NCBI GenBank assembly: GCA_021324595.1
Contig: JAJPIV010000160.1
Span: 1 to 51,520, forward strand
Origin: Actinomycetota bacterium
GTDB lineage: Bacteria > Actinomycetota > Actinomycetes > Streptosporangiales > Streptosporangiaceae
Direction: 5' to 3'
DNA: 51,520 nucleotides
The notes beneath the pieces are model-generated. The model saw only the letters and a program-made list of their open reading frames with translations, did not search any database and was not told the origin of the DNA. Position 1 is the first letter of the stretch. Every line of letters starts with the position of its first letter. Shown here piece after piece: positions 9,030 through 16,672 of this stretch. A program made the translations under genes and the position numbers.

Positions 9030-9175
9030 CGTGGACGCTGGACAGGCGCCCGGGCTCGTCCTCCGCCTGGCTGGCGGCGGCATCACCGTTGCGGGACAGC
9101 GCCGGATTCGCACCGGCTTCGCTGGCTCAGCGCCGTCCCGGGCCGATCCCGGGACACGCGCAGCATACTCCAGCG
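9030..9175 (-). promoter_or_regulatory. Cobalamin (AdoCbl/B12) riboswitch upstream of btuFCD
   Basis: On the minus strand, positions 9120-9083 read GAAGCCGGTGCGAATCCGGC followed by CGCTGTCCCGCAACGGTGA, which matches the conserved cobalamin riboswitch core (GGTGnnAAnnCC, GCnGnCCCGCAACnGT). Further 3', around 9057-9038, GAGCCCGGGCGCCTGTCC is a degenerate B12 box that can pair with the L5 side. The outer boundaries are estimates. The element sits about 100-240 bases upstream of btuF, in the sense orientation, with an SD-masking hairpin between them. High cobalamin would reduce expression of the uptake operon. Confidence 0.9.
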
Positions 9176-9399
9176 CACGGCGGGCGCCCAGGAGCGGTGC
9201 GGTCCTCGGGTACGGGCGCCCCGGAAGGACTTGGGGCGCGGCAGGGCCTGCCTGCGAGGAGGTGCCGCGGCGCCGGGGACCGCACGCTCGGTATGACATG
9301 CCATCGCCGGCTGGGCTTGGGAGTGTCACAATGAATCCGGGCCCCAGGGGCCCGAGGCGGCGCGGGGCGCAGGCGGGCAGCACCAGAGGGAGCGCGGGC

Positions 9400-10443
9400 A
9401 TGGCGGAGGCGAGGGCGGACCGGGACCTGGTGATCCCCGACGGCGGGTTCTGGCCCGCGCCGGAGATCCCGCGGCCGAACATCTACCCGATCGAGTGGCG
9501 CGTCGAGACCACCAGGCTCGCGGCGATCTACGAGAAGTCCAAGGTCATGGCGTGGAACCCGGCGGACCTGCCGTGGGAGGGGCTGCGGCCGGAGGACTTC
9601 ACCCACGAGCAGCGGCTCGGGATCATGTACTGGTTCGCGGTGCTGGCCAACTTCGACGCATCCGGCCCTGCCGTCTTCGCCCGCGCCACCATCCGCGCGT
9701 TCGAGAAGCACGAGGAGGACCCGGTCCGCAAGTGCTTCTTCTCGATCACGCGCGATGAGATGAACCACGAGGAGTGCTGCCAGCGGGCGATCACGAAGCT
9801 CTGGCCAGGCGGCCCGCTGGACTGGACCCCAGCGAGCGACCTGGAGCGGGCGGCGCACAACAACATCGGCTGGCTGTACCACAACGGCGGGCGGTACTGG
9901 AACGGTTACAACAAGGCGGTCGGCAAGTACACGCTCCCGGTGCTGTTCACCAGCTTCATGATGGGGGAGATGGCGGCCTCCACGCTCTTCCGCGGGATGG
10001 CGTCGGGCACCCGGCACCCGGTGTTCTCGGAGATGTTCCACAAGATCGGCCGCGACGAGTCGCGTCACCTGCAGATCTGCATGACGATCCTGGAGAACGA
10101 GTGGCCGGGGCTGACCGACGAGGTCAAGTCGATCATCACCCGGCAGCTGCGGGCCGGGTTCGTGTTCCTGTCGATGATCTTGTGGGAGCCTCCGTCCGGC
10201 TTCTGGGAGCTGCCGCCGTACTTCCTGCCCAATCACCGGGTGCTCATGGACCATGCCCGGGACGCCGGCCTCGGCGTGCTCTCCTACGACGAGCAGGCGG
10301 AGAACTGGCGCAACGCGATCGCCAAGATCCGGGTGATCGTGCAGCGGTGGGGGATCGAGTTCCCCGCCGTTCCCGAGCTTGACATCGAGGGCGTGGACGT
10401 GTCAGAGGACATCAGCGCCGACGACATCATCCCGGTGTTCTGA
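9400..10443 (+). CDS. Uncharacterised ferritin-like / RNR R2-like diiron carboxylate protein
   Basis: The 347-residue, mostly helical protein carries a complete carboxylate-bridged diiron set in the order and spacing seen in class I ribonucleotide reductase R2: Asp86 (NFDASG), Glu120 and His123 (RDEMNHEE), Glu190 (MMGEMAAS), Glu220 and His223 (RDESRHLQ). Four residues after His123, where R2 has its radical tyrosine, there is Cys127 (EECC). I do not recognise a characterised homologue; N-oxygenases of the AurF type share the DExxH pattern and are another possibility. No R1-type gene is adjacent. ATG 9400 is preceded by AGAGGGAG about 8 bases upstream; ATG 9331 is an alternative, but the added residues are low-complexity. 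The gene is divergent from the B12 operon. Confidence 0.75.
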   Translation: MAEARADRDLVIPDGGFWPAPEIPRPNIYPIEWRVETTRLAAIYEKSKVMAWNPADLPWEGLRPEDFTHEQRLGIMYWFAVLANFDASGPAVFARATIRAFEKHEEDPVRKCFFSITRDEMNHEECCQRAITKLWPGGPLDWTPASDLERAAHNNIGWLYHNGGRYWNGYNKAVGKYTLPVLFTSFMMGEMAASTLFRGMASGTRHPVFSEMFHKIGRDESRHLQICMTILENEWPGLTDEVKSIITRQLRAGFVFLSMILWEPPSGFWELPPYFLPNHRVLMDHARDAGLGVLSYDEQAENWRNAIAKIRVIVQRWGIEFPAVPELDIEGVDVSEDISADDIIPVF

Positions 10444-10484
10444 CGCCGGCGGCGGCTGGCCGCGCGCGTTCCTCCCGCTGGCCC

Positions 10485-10557
10485 TGTGGACGACGCGGTG
10501 GACAACCGCGCGCCTTGTGGATAGCCGGGGCAGTCCGGTGGGCGGACCTGTGGACGG
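10485..10557 (+). repeat. Cluster of four DnaA-box-like 9-mers
   Basis: Four same-orientation copies related to TGTGGACAA or TGTGGATAA occur within 73 bases: TGTGGACGA (10485-10493), GGTGGACAA (10497-10505), TGTGGATAG (10516-10524) and TGTGGACGG (10549-10557). The first three are each one base from a consensus form and the fourth is two away. They lie in the gene-free stretch downstream of the diiron gene. No AT-rich unwinding region or dnaA/dnaN gene is nearby, so this is not an origin; DnaA titration or a different binding protein is possible, as is chance. Confidence 0.35.
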
Positions 10558-10649
10558 CCGGAAAGTTCTCCGCGAATGTTCCGGTCCCCCCTTGCGCTGC
10601 CTGCCCGGCAGGAGTAGAAACATCCCTACCAGCGAGGACGGGAACCATC

Positions 10650-10879
10650 CGGGGGAGACCCCGGAGATCCCCGGAGGCGCCTTCGGGGAGACCTGGAGCC
10701 GCCGCCGGGAGGCCGGAGGCCCGGGAAACCGGTTCTCTGGCGAGGCTCCCCGACCGCTGGCGACGGCCAGAGCACGGGTCGCTGATTGCCCCAGCGGACC
10801 AGGCTCGCCGGGGCAATCGGCGGGCCGCGATGAGCCGTCAGGCGGGGTCCCTGCATCTCATACATGCGGGGACCCCGCC
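10650..10879. other. Gene-free stretch with a series of strong hairpins
   Basis: Between the diiron gene and the DUF1707 gene (10444-11027) I see no credible coding region. Several inverted repeats follow each other: GGGG-GAGA-CCCC near 10652-10663, CCCCGGAGGC/GCCTTCGGGG near 10669-10688, GATTGCCCC (10784-10792) with GGGGCAATC (10810-10818) plus an inner GCG/CGC pair, and a 16-base arm pair (10841-10856 with 10864-10879, one mismatch, 7-base loop). No T tract follows, so they are not canonical terminators. A structured RNA or a protein-binding region is possible. No known RNA family was recognised. Confidence 0.4.
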
Positions 10880-11027
10880 GCTGTGCGCGCCCGGGCTCAT
10901 CGTAAGTATTCGGGAATCGCGTGACCGGGCTTTGTGACGGAGCGCATTGCAGTTTCCCCCGCCGCCGGAAGCCACCCACTTTGCCTGGTGCCTACCGGGG
11001 AGGGCTTACCCTGTTAGCTTGGTTGCT

Positions 11028-11567
11028 GTGCCGGATGATCTGCCCGGTCTGCGGGCATCGCATGAGGATCGCGACCGCGTGGTGGACGCGCTGCGGGTTG
11101 CCGGCGGTGACGGACGGCTCACCGCCGCGGAGCTTGACGCCCGGCTGGAGCGTGCGCTTTCCGCCCGGACGCTCGGCGAGCTGGCCGTGCTCACCGCCGA
11201 CCTGCCGGGCGCTCCCGCAGCCAGGGACGTTCTGGTGGTCGAGCAGCACGGCGGCAAGTATGTGAAGGAGGGACGCTGGCTGGTGCCTGCGCGCATCGCG
11301 CTGCGCACGCGAGAGTGCCGGGTCACCCTCGATTTCACCGAAGCGGTGATCACCTTGCGCGCCCTGCGCATCGACGCGGACGTGGTGCACGGCAAGCTGT
11401 TCGTTGTCAGCTCGCCGGGCATCGTGATCAACACCGACGGGCTCACCTGCACCTACTCCAAGCTGAAGCTCCGCTCCACGGACGAGGCTGCCGATTCCCG
11501 TCTCCGGGTGGAGTTCGCCGGCAGGCTCCTGCACGCAAAGATCATCGAGCGGCGGCCGCGACGTTAA
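11028..11567 (+). CDS. DUF1707 domain-containing protein
   Basis: The 179-residue protein opens with LRASHEDRDRVVDALRVAGG and continues to ELAVLTADLPG, the ~50-residue DUF1707 domain found at the N-terminus of many actinobacterial proteins. The rest is a predicted beta-rich C-terminal region (VTLDFTEAVITLRALRIDAD and on) resembling the LiaF-type C-terminal domain. No membrane segment is visible. GTG 11028 fits a leaderless start: TAGCTT (11015-11020) lies 7 bases upstream and there is no Shine-Dalgarno sequence. TTG 11019 is the alternative. The function is unknown. Confidence 0.8.
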   Translation: MPDDLPGLRASHEDRDRVVDALRVAGGDGRLTAAELDARLERALSARTLGELAVLTADLPGAPAARDVLVVEQHGGKYVKEGRWLVPARIALRTRECRVTLDFTEAVITLRALRIDADVVHGKLFVVSSPGIVINTDGLTCTYSKLKLRSTDEAADSRLRVEFAGRLLHAKIIERRPRR

Positions 11568-11940
11568 CCCGCGGTGCCTTGACCGGTTCGCCAGGTCCCG
11601 CACGGCTGGCCAGGAACGGCGGCGAGCCGGGCGGCGTCGCCGGTGCGGGAGCCGTAGGCGTTCATCCTGGTCACAACCGGCCGGCGCAGCGCCCGCTCGC
11701 TGACGTCATTGTCCAGGCTGATCATCGGGTACTCGCGGTGCGCGATCAGCCCGTCCCTTTCCCGGTCCAGCGTGGCGAGCGCCTTCTTGACGGGCTCCGG
11801 GCGCCGTCACCGCCGCCGGGACCGGGCACCGGCAGGGCCGCCGGTACCGGCGGCGGCAGTGCGCGAGCGCCCGCACGATCACCTGCCGGTCCGGCTGCTC
11901 CACGACGTGATCGCCCAGCCGGGTGAACGGCACCCCGGCC
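11568..11940 (-). pseudogene. Decayed IS66-family transposase remnant
   Basis: Read on the minus strand, 11797-11618 encodes EPVKKALATLDRERDG, then a segment through EYPMISLDNDVSERALRRP and VVTRMNAYGSRTGDAARLAA, which is the C-terminal block of IS66 transposases (family form: SLDNNxAERALRxPVVxRKN). Just upstream, in another frame, 11933-11796 encodes GDHVVEQPDRQVIVRALAH followed by RRRYRRPCRCPVPAAVTAPG, the zinc-finger-side region of the same kind of protein. The DDE core between them (several hundred residues) is missing, and the junction at about 11797 is out of frame. The element is therefore an internally deleted, inactive remnant. I could not identify terminal repeats. Confidence 0.75.
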
Positions 11941-12076
11941 CCGGGCCGCGCCGCGCGGGCGCCATCCCGACGCCGGAGCGGTCATCCGCAGTCCCGGGCC
12001 CGGCACCTGCCCCGCCGCGAGCGGTCCGGCGGCCGGCCCGCGGAAGGCACGTTCGTCGCATACCGAAGCAGGTCGC

Positions 12077-12156
12077 GCACGGTGAGTAATGCACCGTGCA
12101 ACGGCGGGCAATAATGGAGTGGACGCAGGCGGCGTGAGTACCCCCGAGCTCACGCC
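12077..12156. repeat. Two perfect inverted repeats upstream of dapA
   Basis: GCACGGTG (12077-12084) and CACCGTGC (12092-12099) form one hairpin with a 7-base loop. GGCGTGAG (12131-12138) and CTCACGCC (12149-12156) form a second with a 10-base loop. They lie between the IS66 remnant and the dapA promoter. They could be operators, or scars of the mobile element; nothing in the sequence decides between these. The rest of 11941-12205 shows no gene. Confidence 0.45.
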
Positions 12157-12205
12157 GTCTGGTCCGCGCCCGGGCTGGCCGTTTGCGCCCGGACGGCGTG
12201 CGGCC

Positions 12206-12241
12206 GTGACCGGGCGGGCGCGGCCGGGTAGCGTTCGGTCT
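12206..12241 (+). promoter_or_regulatory. dapA promoter (leaderless)
   Basis: GTGACC (12206-12211) as -35, a 17-base spacer, and TAGCGT (12229-12234) as -10 precede the ATG at 12242 by seven bases. Transcription would start at or next to the start codon, and no Shine-Dalgarno sequence is present. Confidence 0.65.
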
Positions 12242-13174
12242 ATGAGTGAGACCGCGACCGCGATGAGCGGCGAGCCCCTCCCCATGCCCGGCGCCCCGTT
12301 CGGGCGCCTGCTGACGGCCATGGTCACGCCGATGACCGGCGACCTGGCCGTGGACTATGACGGGGCCGCCCGTCTCGCCGAGCACCTGATCACGCAGATG
12401 CGCAACGACGGCCTGGTGATCAGCGGCACCACCGGCGAGTCGCCGACCACGTCGGACGAGGAGAAGGAGCGGCTGCTGCGCGCCGTGGTCGAGGCAGTCG
12501 GCAGCCGGGCCACCGTGGTGGCGGGCGTGGGCACCTACGATACCGCGCACAGCTGCGAGCTCGCCCGGCGGGCCGAGCGGGCGGGCGCGAACGCGCTGCT
12601 CGTGGTCACGCCCTACTACAGCAAGCCGCCGCAGGCCGGCCTGGTCGCCCACTTCACCGCCGTGGCCGATGCCACCGGCCTGCCGGTGATGGTCTACGAC
12701 ATCCCCGGGCGGACCGGGACGCCGATCGCGACCGAGACGCTGATCCAGCTGGCGCAGCACCCGCGGACCGTGGCGGTCAAGGACGCCAAGGGTGACCTGG
12801 GCGCCGCCTCGGTGGTGATGAACGCGACCGGCCTGGCCTTCTACTGCGGCGACGACATCCTGAACCTTCCCTGGCTGTCGGTCGGCGCGTGCGGCTTCGT
12901 CAGCGTGCACGCGCACCTGGTCGGCGACCGGCTGCACGAGATGATCGACGCGTACCTGGCCGGCGAGGTGGCCCGCGCGCTGCGGCTGCACCGGGAGCTG
13001 CTGCCGGTCTACACGGGCATGACGCGGACGCAGAACGTCATCACGACGAAGGCGGCGCTGGCCATGCTCGGGCTGCCCGCCGGGCCGGTGCGCCCGCCGC
13101 TGGTGGACGCCACCCCGGCGGAGGCCGAGCGGCTGCGGGCCGATCTGGTGGCCGGCGGTGTGAAGCTGACGTGA
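12242..13174 (+). CDS. dapA: 4-hydroxy-tetrahydrodipicolinate synthase
   Basis: The 310-residue TIM-barrel enzyme condenses pyruvate with aspartate semialdehyde in the diaminopimelate/lysine pathway, in the cytoplasm. The Schiff-base Lys180 lies in TVAVKDAKGD, the proton-relay Tyr152 in MVYDIPGRTG, and the binding loop GTTGE spans 62-66. The start was chosen because of the well-placed leaderless promoter; the reading frame is open further upstream but shows no homology. Its TGA overlaps the GTG of rnj, an arrangement found in many actinobacteria. The second diaminopimelate gene, dapF, lies at 50181. Confidence 0.95.
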   Translation: MSETATAMSGEPLPMPGAPFGRLLTAMVTPMTGDLAVDYDGAARLAEHLITQMRNDGLVISGTTGESPTTSDEEKERLLRAVVEAVGSRATVVAGVGTYDTAHSCELARRAERAGANALLVVTPYYSKPPQAGLVAHFTAVADATGLPVMVYDIPGRTGTPIATETLIQLAQHPRTVAVKDAKGDLGAASVVMNATGLAFYCGDDILNLPWLSVGACGFVSVHAHLVGDRLHEMIDAYLAGEVARALRLHRELLPVYTGMTRTQNVITTKAALAMLGLPAGPVRPPLVDATPAEAERLRADLVAGGVKLT

Positions 13175-14865
13175 GCCATCCACATCCAGAGCTCGGGCCG
13201 CCCCCGGCGCTGCCCGAGGGGGGGCTGCGGATCGTCGCGCTGGGCGGCCTCGGCGAGGTCGGCAGGAACATGACGGTCTTCGAGCACCAGGGCCGCCTGC
13301 TGATCGTCGACTGCGGCGTGCTGTTCCCCGATCCGGACACCCCGGGGGTCGACCTGATCCTGCCGGACTTCACCGCGATCGAGGAGCGCCTCGGCGAGGT
13401 GGACGCGATGGTGCTCACCCACGCCCACGAGGACCACATCGGCGCGGTTCCCTACCTGCTCCGGCGCAATCCCGGCCTGGTGCTCGTGGGCTCGCGGCTG
13501 ACGCTGGCGCTCACCGCCAGCAAGCTCGCCGAGCACCGGATCGCTCCGCGCACGGTCGAGGTGAGCGCCGGCTCCCGGGAGGCGTTCGGCCCGTTCGGGC
13601 TGGAGTTCTTCGCGGTCAACCACTCGATCCCCGACGCGCTGGCGGTTGCGATCCGCACCGGCGCCGGCGTGGTGCTGCACACCGGCGACTTCAAGATGGA
13701 CCAGCTGCCCCTCGACGGCCGGCTGACCGACCTGGGCGGGTTCGCGCGCCTGGGCGCCGAGGGGGTCGACCTGCTGATGTCCGACTCCACGAACGCCGAG
13801 GTCCCCGGGATCGTGACCAGCGAGCGGGCGATCGCCCCGGTGCTGTCCGACGTGTTCGGCGCGGCCACGCAGCGGATCATCGTCTCCTGCTTCGCCAGCC
13901 ACGTCCACCGGGTGCAGCAGGTCCTTGACGCGGCCGCCGCGCACGGCCGGAAGGTCGCCCTGGTCGGGCGGTCGATGGTGCGGAACATGGGGGTCGCCAG
14001 GGAGCTCGGCTACCTGAGGGTCCCGTCCGTGCCGGGCGGGCTGATGGTCGACGCACGGGAGGCCGAGGAGCTGCCGCCCCGCGAGGTGGTGCTGATCTCC
14101 ACCGGGTCGCAGGGCGAGCCGATGTCCGCGCTCGCCCGGATGGCCGGCCGCGACCACCCGATCAGGATCGCCCCGGGTGACACCGTGATCCTCGCGTCCT
14201 CCCTGGTGCCGGGGAATGAGACCGCGGTCTCCCGGGTGATCAACGACCTGACCCGGCTCGGCGCCCGGGTCGTGCACAAGGGCAACGCGCTCGTCCACGT
14301 CTCCGGGCACGCTCCCGCCGGGGAGCTGCTGTACGTGCTCAACATGGTCCGGCCGCGCAACTTCCTGCCGATCCACGGCGAGTGGCGGCACCTGAAGGCG
14401 CATGCCGACCTCGCCGCTCAGACCGGCATCCCGCCCGAGCGCATCGTGCTCGCCGAGGACGGCATGGTCGTCGACCTGGTCGGCGGCCGGGCATCGGTCA
14501 CCGGCAGGCTGCACTGCGGGTACGTGTTCGTCGACGGGCTCACCGTCGGCGAGGTGACCCCCACGTCCCTGAAGGACCGGCTGATCCTCGGCGAGGAGGG
14601 CTTCATCTCGGCCGTGGTCGTCGTCGACTCCACCAGCGGCAAGCTGGTCGCCGGCCCGGAGATCCACGCCCGGGGCTCGGGGATCGACGAGGCGGCGTTC
14701 GACCAGGTGCGGCCGCTGATCGAGGAGGCGCTCGCGCACGCCGCCGCCGATGGGATCAACGACTCGCACCAGCTCGGCCAGCTGATCAGGCGGACCGTGG
14801 GCAAGTGGGTGAACGATAACTACCGCCGCAGGCCGATGATCATCCCGGTGGTCGTCGAGGTCTGA
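13171..14865 (+). CDS. rnj: Ribonuclease J
   Basis: A 564-residue metallo-beta-lactamase/beta-CASP nuclease of the usual RNase J length. The zinc motif HAHEDH is at 84-89 (TH-AHEDHIGA), followed by HTGDFKMD and DSTNAE. The beta-CASP part has ISTGSQGEPMSAL and the C-terminal motif HVSGHAPAGEL with PIHGEWRHL. RNase J has endo- and 5'-3' exonuclease activity in mRNA decay and rRNA maturation. GTG 13171 overlaps the dapA stop by four bases (GTGA), so translation is probably coupled and both genes share the dapA promoter. Confidence 0.95.
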   Translation: MSHPHPELGPPPALPEGGLRIVALGGLGEVGRNMTVFEHQGRLLIVDCGVLFPDPDTPGVDLILPDFTAIEERLGEVDAMVLTHAHEDHIGAVPYLLRRNPGLVLVGSRLTLALTASKLAEHRIAPRTVEVSAGSREAFGPFGLEFFAVNHSIPDALAVAIRTGAGVVLHTGDFKMDQLPLDGRLTDLGGFARLGAEGVDLLMSDSTNAEVPGIVTSERAIAPVLSDVFGAATQRIIVSCFASHVHRVQQVLDAAAAHGRKVALVGRSMVRNMGVARELGYLRVPSVPGGLMVDAREAEELPPREVVLISTGSQGEPMSALARMAGRDHPIRIAPGDTVILASSLVPGNETAVSRVINDLTRLGARVVHKGNALVHVSGHAPAGELLYVLNMVRPRNFLPIHGEWRHLKAHADLAAQTGIPPERIVLAEDGMVVDLVGGRASVTGRLHCGYVFVDGLTVGEVTPTSLKDRLILGEEGFISAVVVVDSTSGKLVAGPEIHARGSGIDEAAFDQVRPLIEEALAHAAADGINDSHQLGQLIRRTVGKWVNDNYRRRPMIIPVVVEV

Positions 14866-14869
14866 GGCG

Positions 14870-14889
14870 GCGGCCGGCCCGGCGGCCGC
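14870..14889. terminator. GC-rich hairpin between convergent rnj and CoA ligase genes
   Basis: GCGGCC (14870-14875) and GGCCGC (14884-14889) pair across an 8-base loop in the 25-base gap between two convergent genes. There is no U tract, as is common in actinobacteria. A bidirectional terminator role is inferred from position only. Confidence 0.4.
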
Positions 14890-14890
14890 G

Positions 14891-16552
14891 CTACCGGGCG
14901 GACATCTCGCGCAGCTTGAACCGCTGCAGCTTGCCGGTGCTGGTCCGGGGCAGCGCGGGGAGGAACTCCACCGCCCGCGGGTACTTGTAGGGCGCAATCC
15001 GCGCCTTGACGTACTCCTGCAGCTCGGCGGCCTTCTCCGGCCCGGCCGCGGCGCCCTCGGAGAGCACCACGAACGCCTTGACGATCTGCCCGCGGCTCTC
15101 GTCCGGGACCCCCACCACCCCGCACTCGGCCACGTCCGGGTGGGTGAGCAGCACGTCCTCGATCTCCGGGCCCGCGATGTTGTACCCGGAGGAGACGATC
15201 ATGTCGTCCGAGCGCGCCTGGTACCAGAAGTAGCCGTCGGAGTCACGGATGTAGGTGTCGCCGGTGAAGTTCCACCCGCCGCTCACGTATCCGCGCTGCC
15301 GCTCGTCGGCCAGGTACCGGCAGCCCGTCGGCCCCTTCACCGCCAGCCTGCCGGGCTCCCCGTCGGGCACGGGCGCGCCGTCCTCGCCGATCACCGCCGC
15401 CCGGTACCCGGGGACCGGCACGCCGGTCGAGCCCGGCCGGATCGCCTCGTCGGCCGCGGAGATGAAGATGTGCAGCATCTCCGTGCTGCCGATGCCGTCG
15501 ATGATCTTCACGCCGGTCGCGTCGTAGAAGGCGTGCCAGACCGAGGCGGGCAGCGTCTCGCCCGCCGAGACCGGCCGCCGCAGGCCGCGCAGCCGGTCCG
15601 CCTTGCCCGCGGCGAGCATCGCCCGGTACGCGGTCGGCGCGGTCGACACGACCGTGACCTTGCGCTCGGCGATGATGTCGGCCAGCTCGGCCGGGGTGGC
15701 CCGCTCGATCAGCAGCGTGGACGCCCCGGCCCGGATCGGGAAGATCAGGATCCCGCCGAGGCCGTAGGTGAAGGCGAGCGGGGGGGTCCCGGTGAACACG
15801 TCGCCGGGAACCGGCCGGAGCACGCGGGCGGAGAACGTGTCCGCCACCGCGAGCACGTCCCGGTGAAAGTGCATCGCGGCCTTGGGCCGGCCGGTCGTCC
15901 CGGAGGTGAACGCGATCAGCGCGACGTCGTCGGCGGCGGTCGCGACGGCACGGAACGCCGGCGGCTTGCGCCGGGCCAGGTCGTTCAGGCTCGCGTCGCC
16001 CGGGCCGCCGGCCGGGCTGGCGGCGGATGACGCCGGGCCGGGCCGGAAGCTCAGGATCCGCATGCCGGGCGCGTCGGCCGACTCAAGCTCGCCGAGGAAC
16101 CGCTCGTCGCACAGCGCCAGGCGCACCTGCGCGATCTGGCTGATCGTGGTGAGCTCGGCGGCGCGCAGCAGCGGCATCGTGGCCACTACCACCCCGCCGG
16201 CCAGCAGCACGCCGAACCAGCACGCCACCAGCCACGGGTTGTTCGGCCCGCGCAGCAGCACCCGGTTCCCCGGGAGCAGGCCGAGATCCTCGGTGAGCAC
16301 GGCGGCGATCTGGCCCGCGGTCGCTCGCAGGTCCGCGTAGCTCCAGGCCGGCTCGGCGGGATCCTGCGGCAGCAGGCACGGGCGCCCGGCGCCGTGCGCG
16401 GCGATCGCGTCGGCGAGCAGCCGGTCGGCGCAGTTGAGCCGGTCCGGGTAGGCCAGCTCGGGGAGGGAGAACTCGAAGTCCGGCCACTGATCGGCCGGGG
16501 GCAGGTGATCGCGGCAGAACGTGTCGGCGTGGGCGGACGGCGTGAGCGGCAT
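14891..16552 (-). CDS. 2-aminobenzoate(benzoate)-CoA ligase family, AMP-forming
   Basis: A 553-residue member of the ANL superfamily. The P-loop FTSGTTGRPKA is at 215-225, followed by PLAFTYGLGG, SAGETLPASVW, DGIGSTEMLHIFIS and the C-terminal catalytic lysine in TSTGKLQRFKLR. The LHIFISA motif and overall pattern fit the benzoate/2-aminobenzoate CoA ligase branch. With the monooxygenase/reductase two genes upstream, the likely reaction is anthranilate + ATP + CoA to 2-aminobenzoyl-CoA, the entry step of the aerobic hybrid pathway. The ATG at 16552 is preceded by GAGGAGGG. The gene has its own putative promoter in the 120-base gap after the Rid gene. Confidence 0.87.
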   Translation of the reverse strand: MPLTPSAHADTFCRDHLPPADQWPDFEFSLPELAYPDRLNCADRLLADAIAAHGAGRPCLLPQDPAEPAWSYADLRATAGQIAAVLTEDLGLLPGNRVLLRGPNNPWLVACWFGVLLAGGVVVATMPLLRAAELTTISQIAQVRLALCDERFLGELESADAPGMRILSFRPGPASSAASPAGGPGDASLNDLARRKPPAFRAVATAADDVALIAFTSGTTGRPKAAMHFHRDVLAVADTFSARVLRPVPGDVFTGTPPLAFTYGLGGILIFPIRAGASTLLIERATPAELADIIAERKVTVVSTAPTAYRAMLAAGKADRLRGLRRPVSAGETLPASVWHAFYDATGVKIIDGIGSTEMLHIFISAADEAIRPGSTGVPVPGYRAAVIGEDGAPVPDGEPGRLAVKGPTGCRYLADERQRGYVSGGWNFTGDTYIRDSDGYFWYQARSDDMIVSSGYNIAGPEIEDVLLTHPDVAECGVVGVPDESRGQIVKAFVVLSEGAAAGPEKAAELQEYVKARIAPYKYPRAVEFLPALPRTSTGKLQRFKLREMSAR

Positions 16553-16591
16553 CGGCGATGCCCTCCTCGGGGCGTGCGGGGCAACCGTGAC

Positions 16592-16620
16592 CAGTATTTC
16601 GGCGCTGTCCAGGTAGTCAA
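16592..16620 (-). promoter_or_regulatory. Putative promoter of the CoA ligase gene
   Basis: On the minus strand, TTGACT (16620-16615), a 17-base spacer and ATACTG (16597-16592) resemble a sigma-A type promoter. The start codon is 40 bases further on, with a good Shine-Dalgarno sequence between. Confidence 0.5.
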
Positions 16621-16672
16621 CGCCCCCGACCGCGCGGGGTCGCGGGAGGCGGGGTCCGGGAGCGCGGCTGGC

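Noticed and set aside
9331-9399. Longer start (ATG 9331) for the diiron protein
   Set aside because: The added 23 residues are Gly/Arg/Ala-rich without homology-like character, and AGAGGGAG is well placed for ATG 9400.
10485-10557. Replication origin
   Set aside because: DnaA-box-like repeats are present, but there is no AT-rich unwinding region and no dnaA, dnaN or gyr genes nearby.
10427-10816. A 129-codon minus-strand frame after the diiron gene
   Set aside because: No start signal, no domain, composition typical of non-coding GC-rich DNA, and it crosses the hairpin series.
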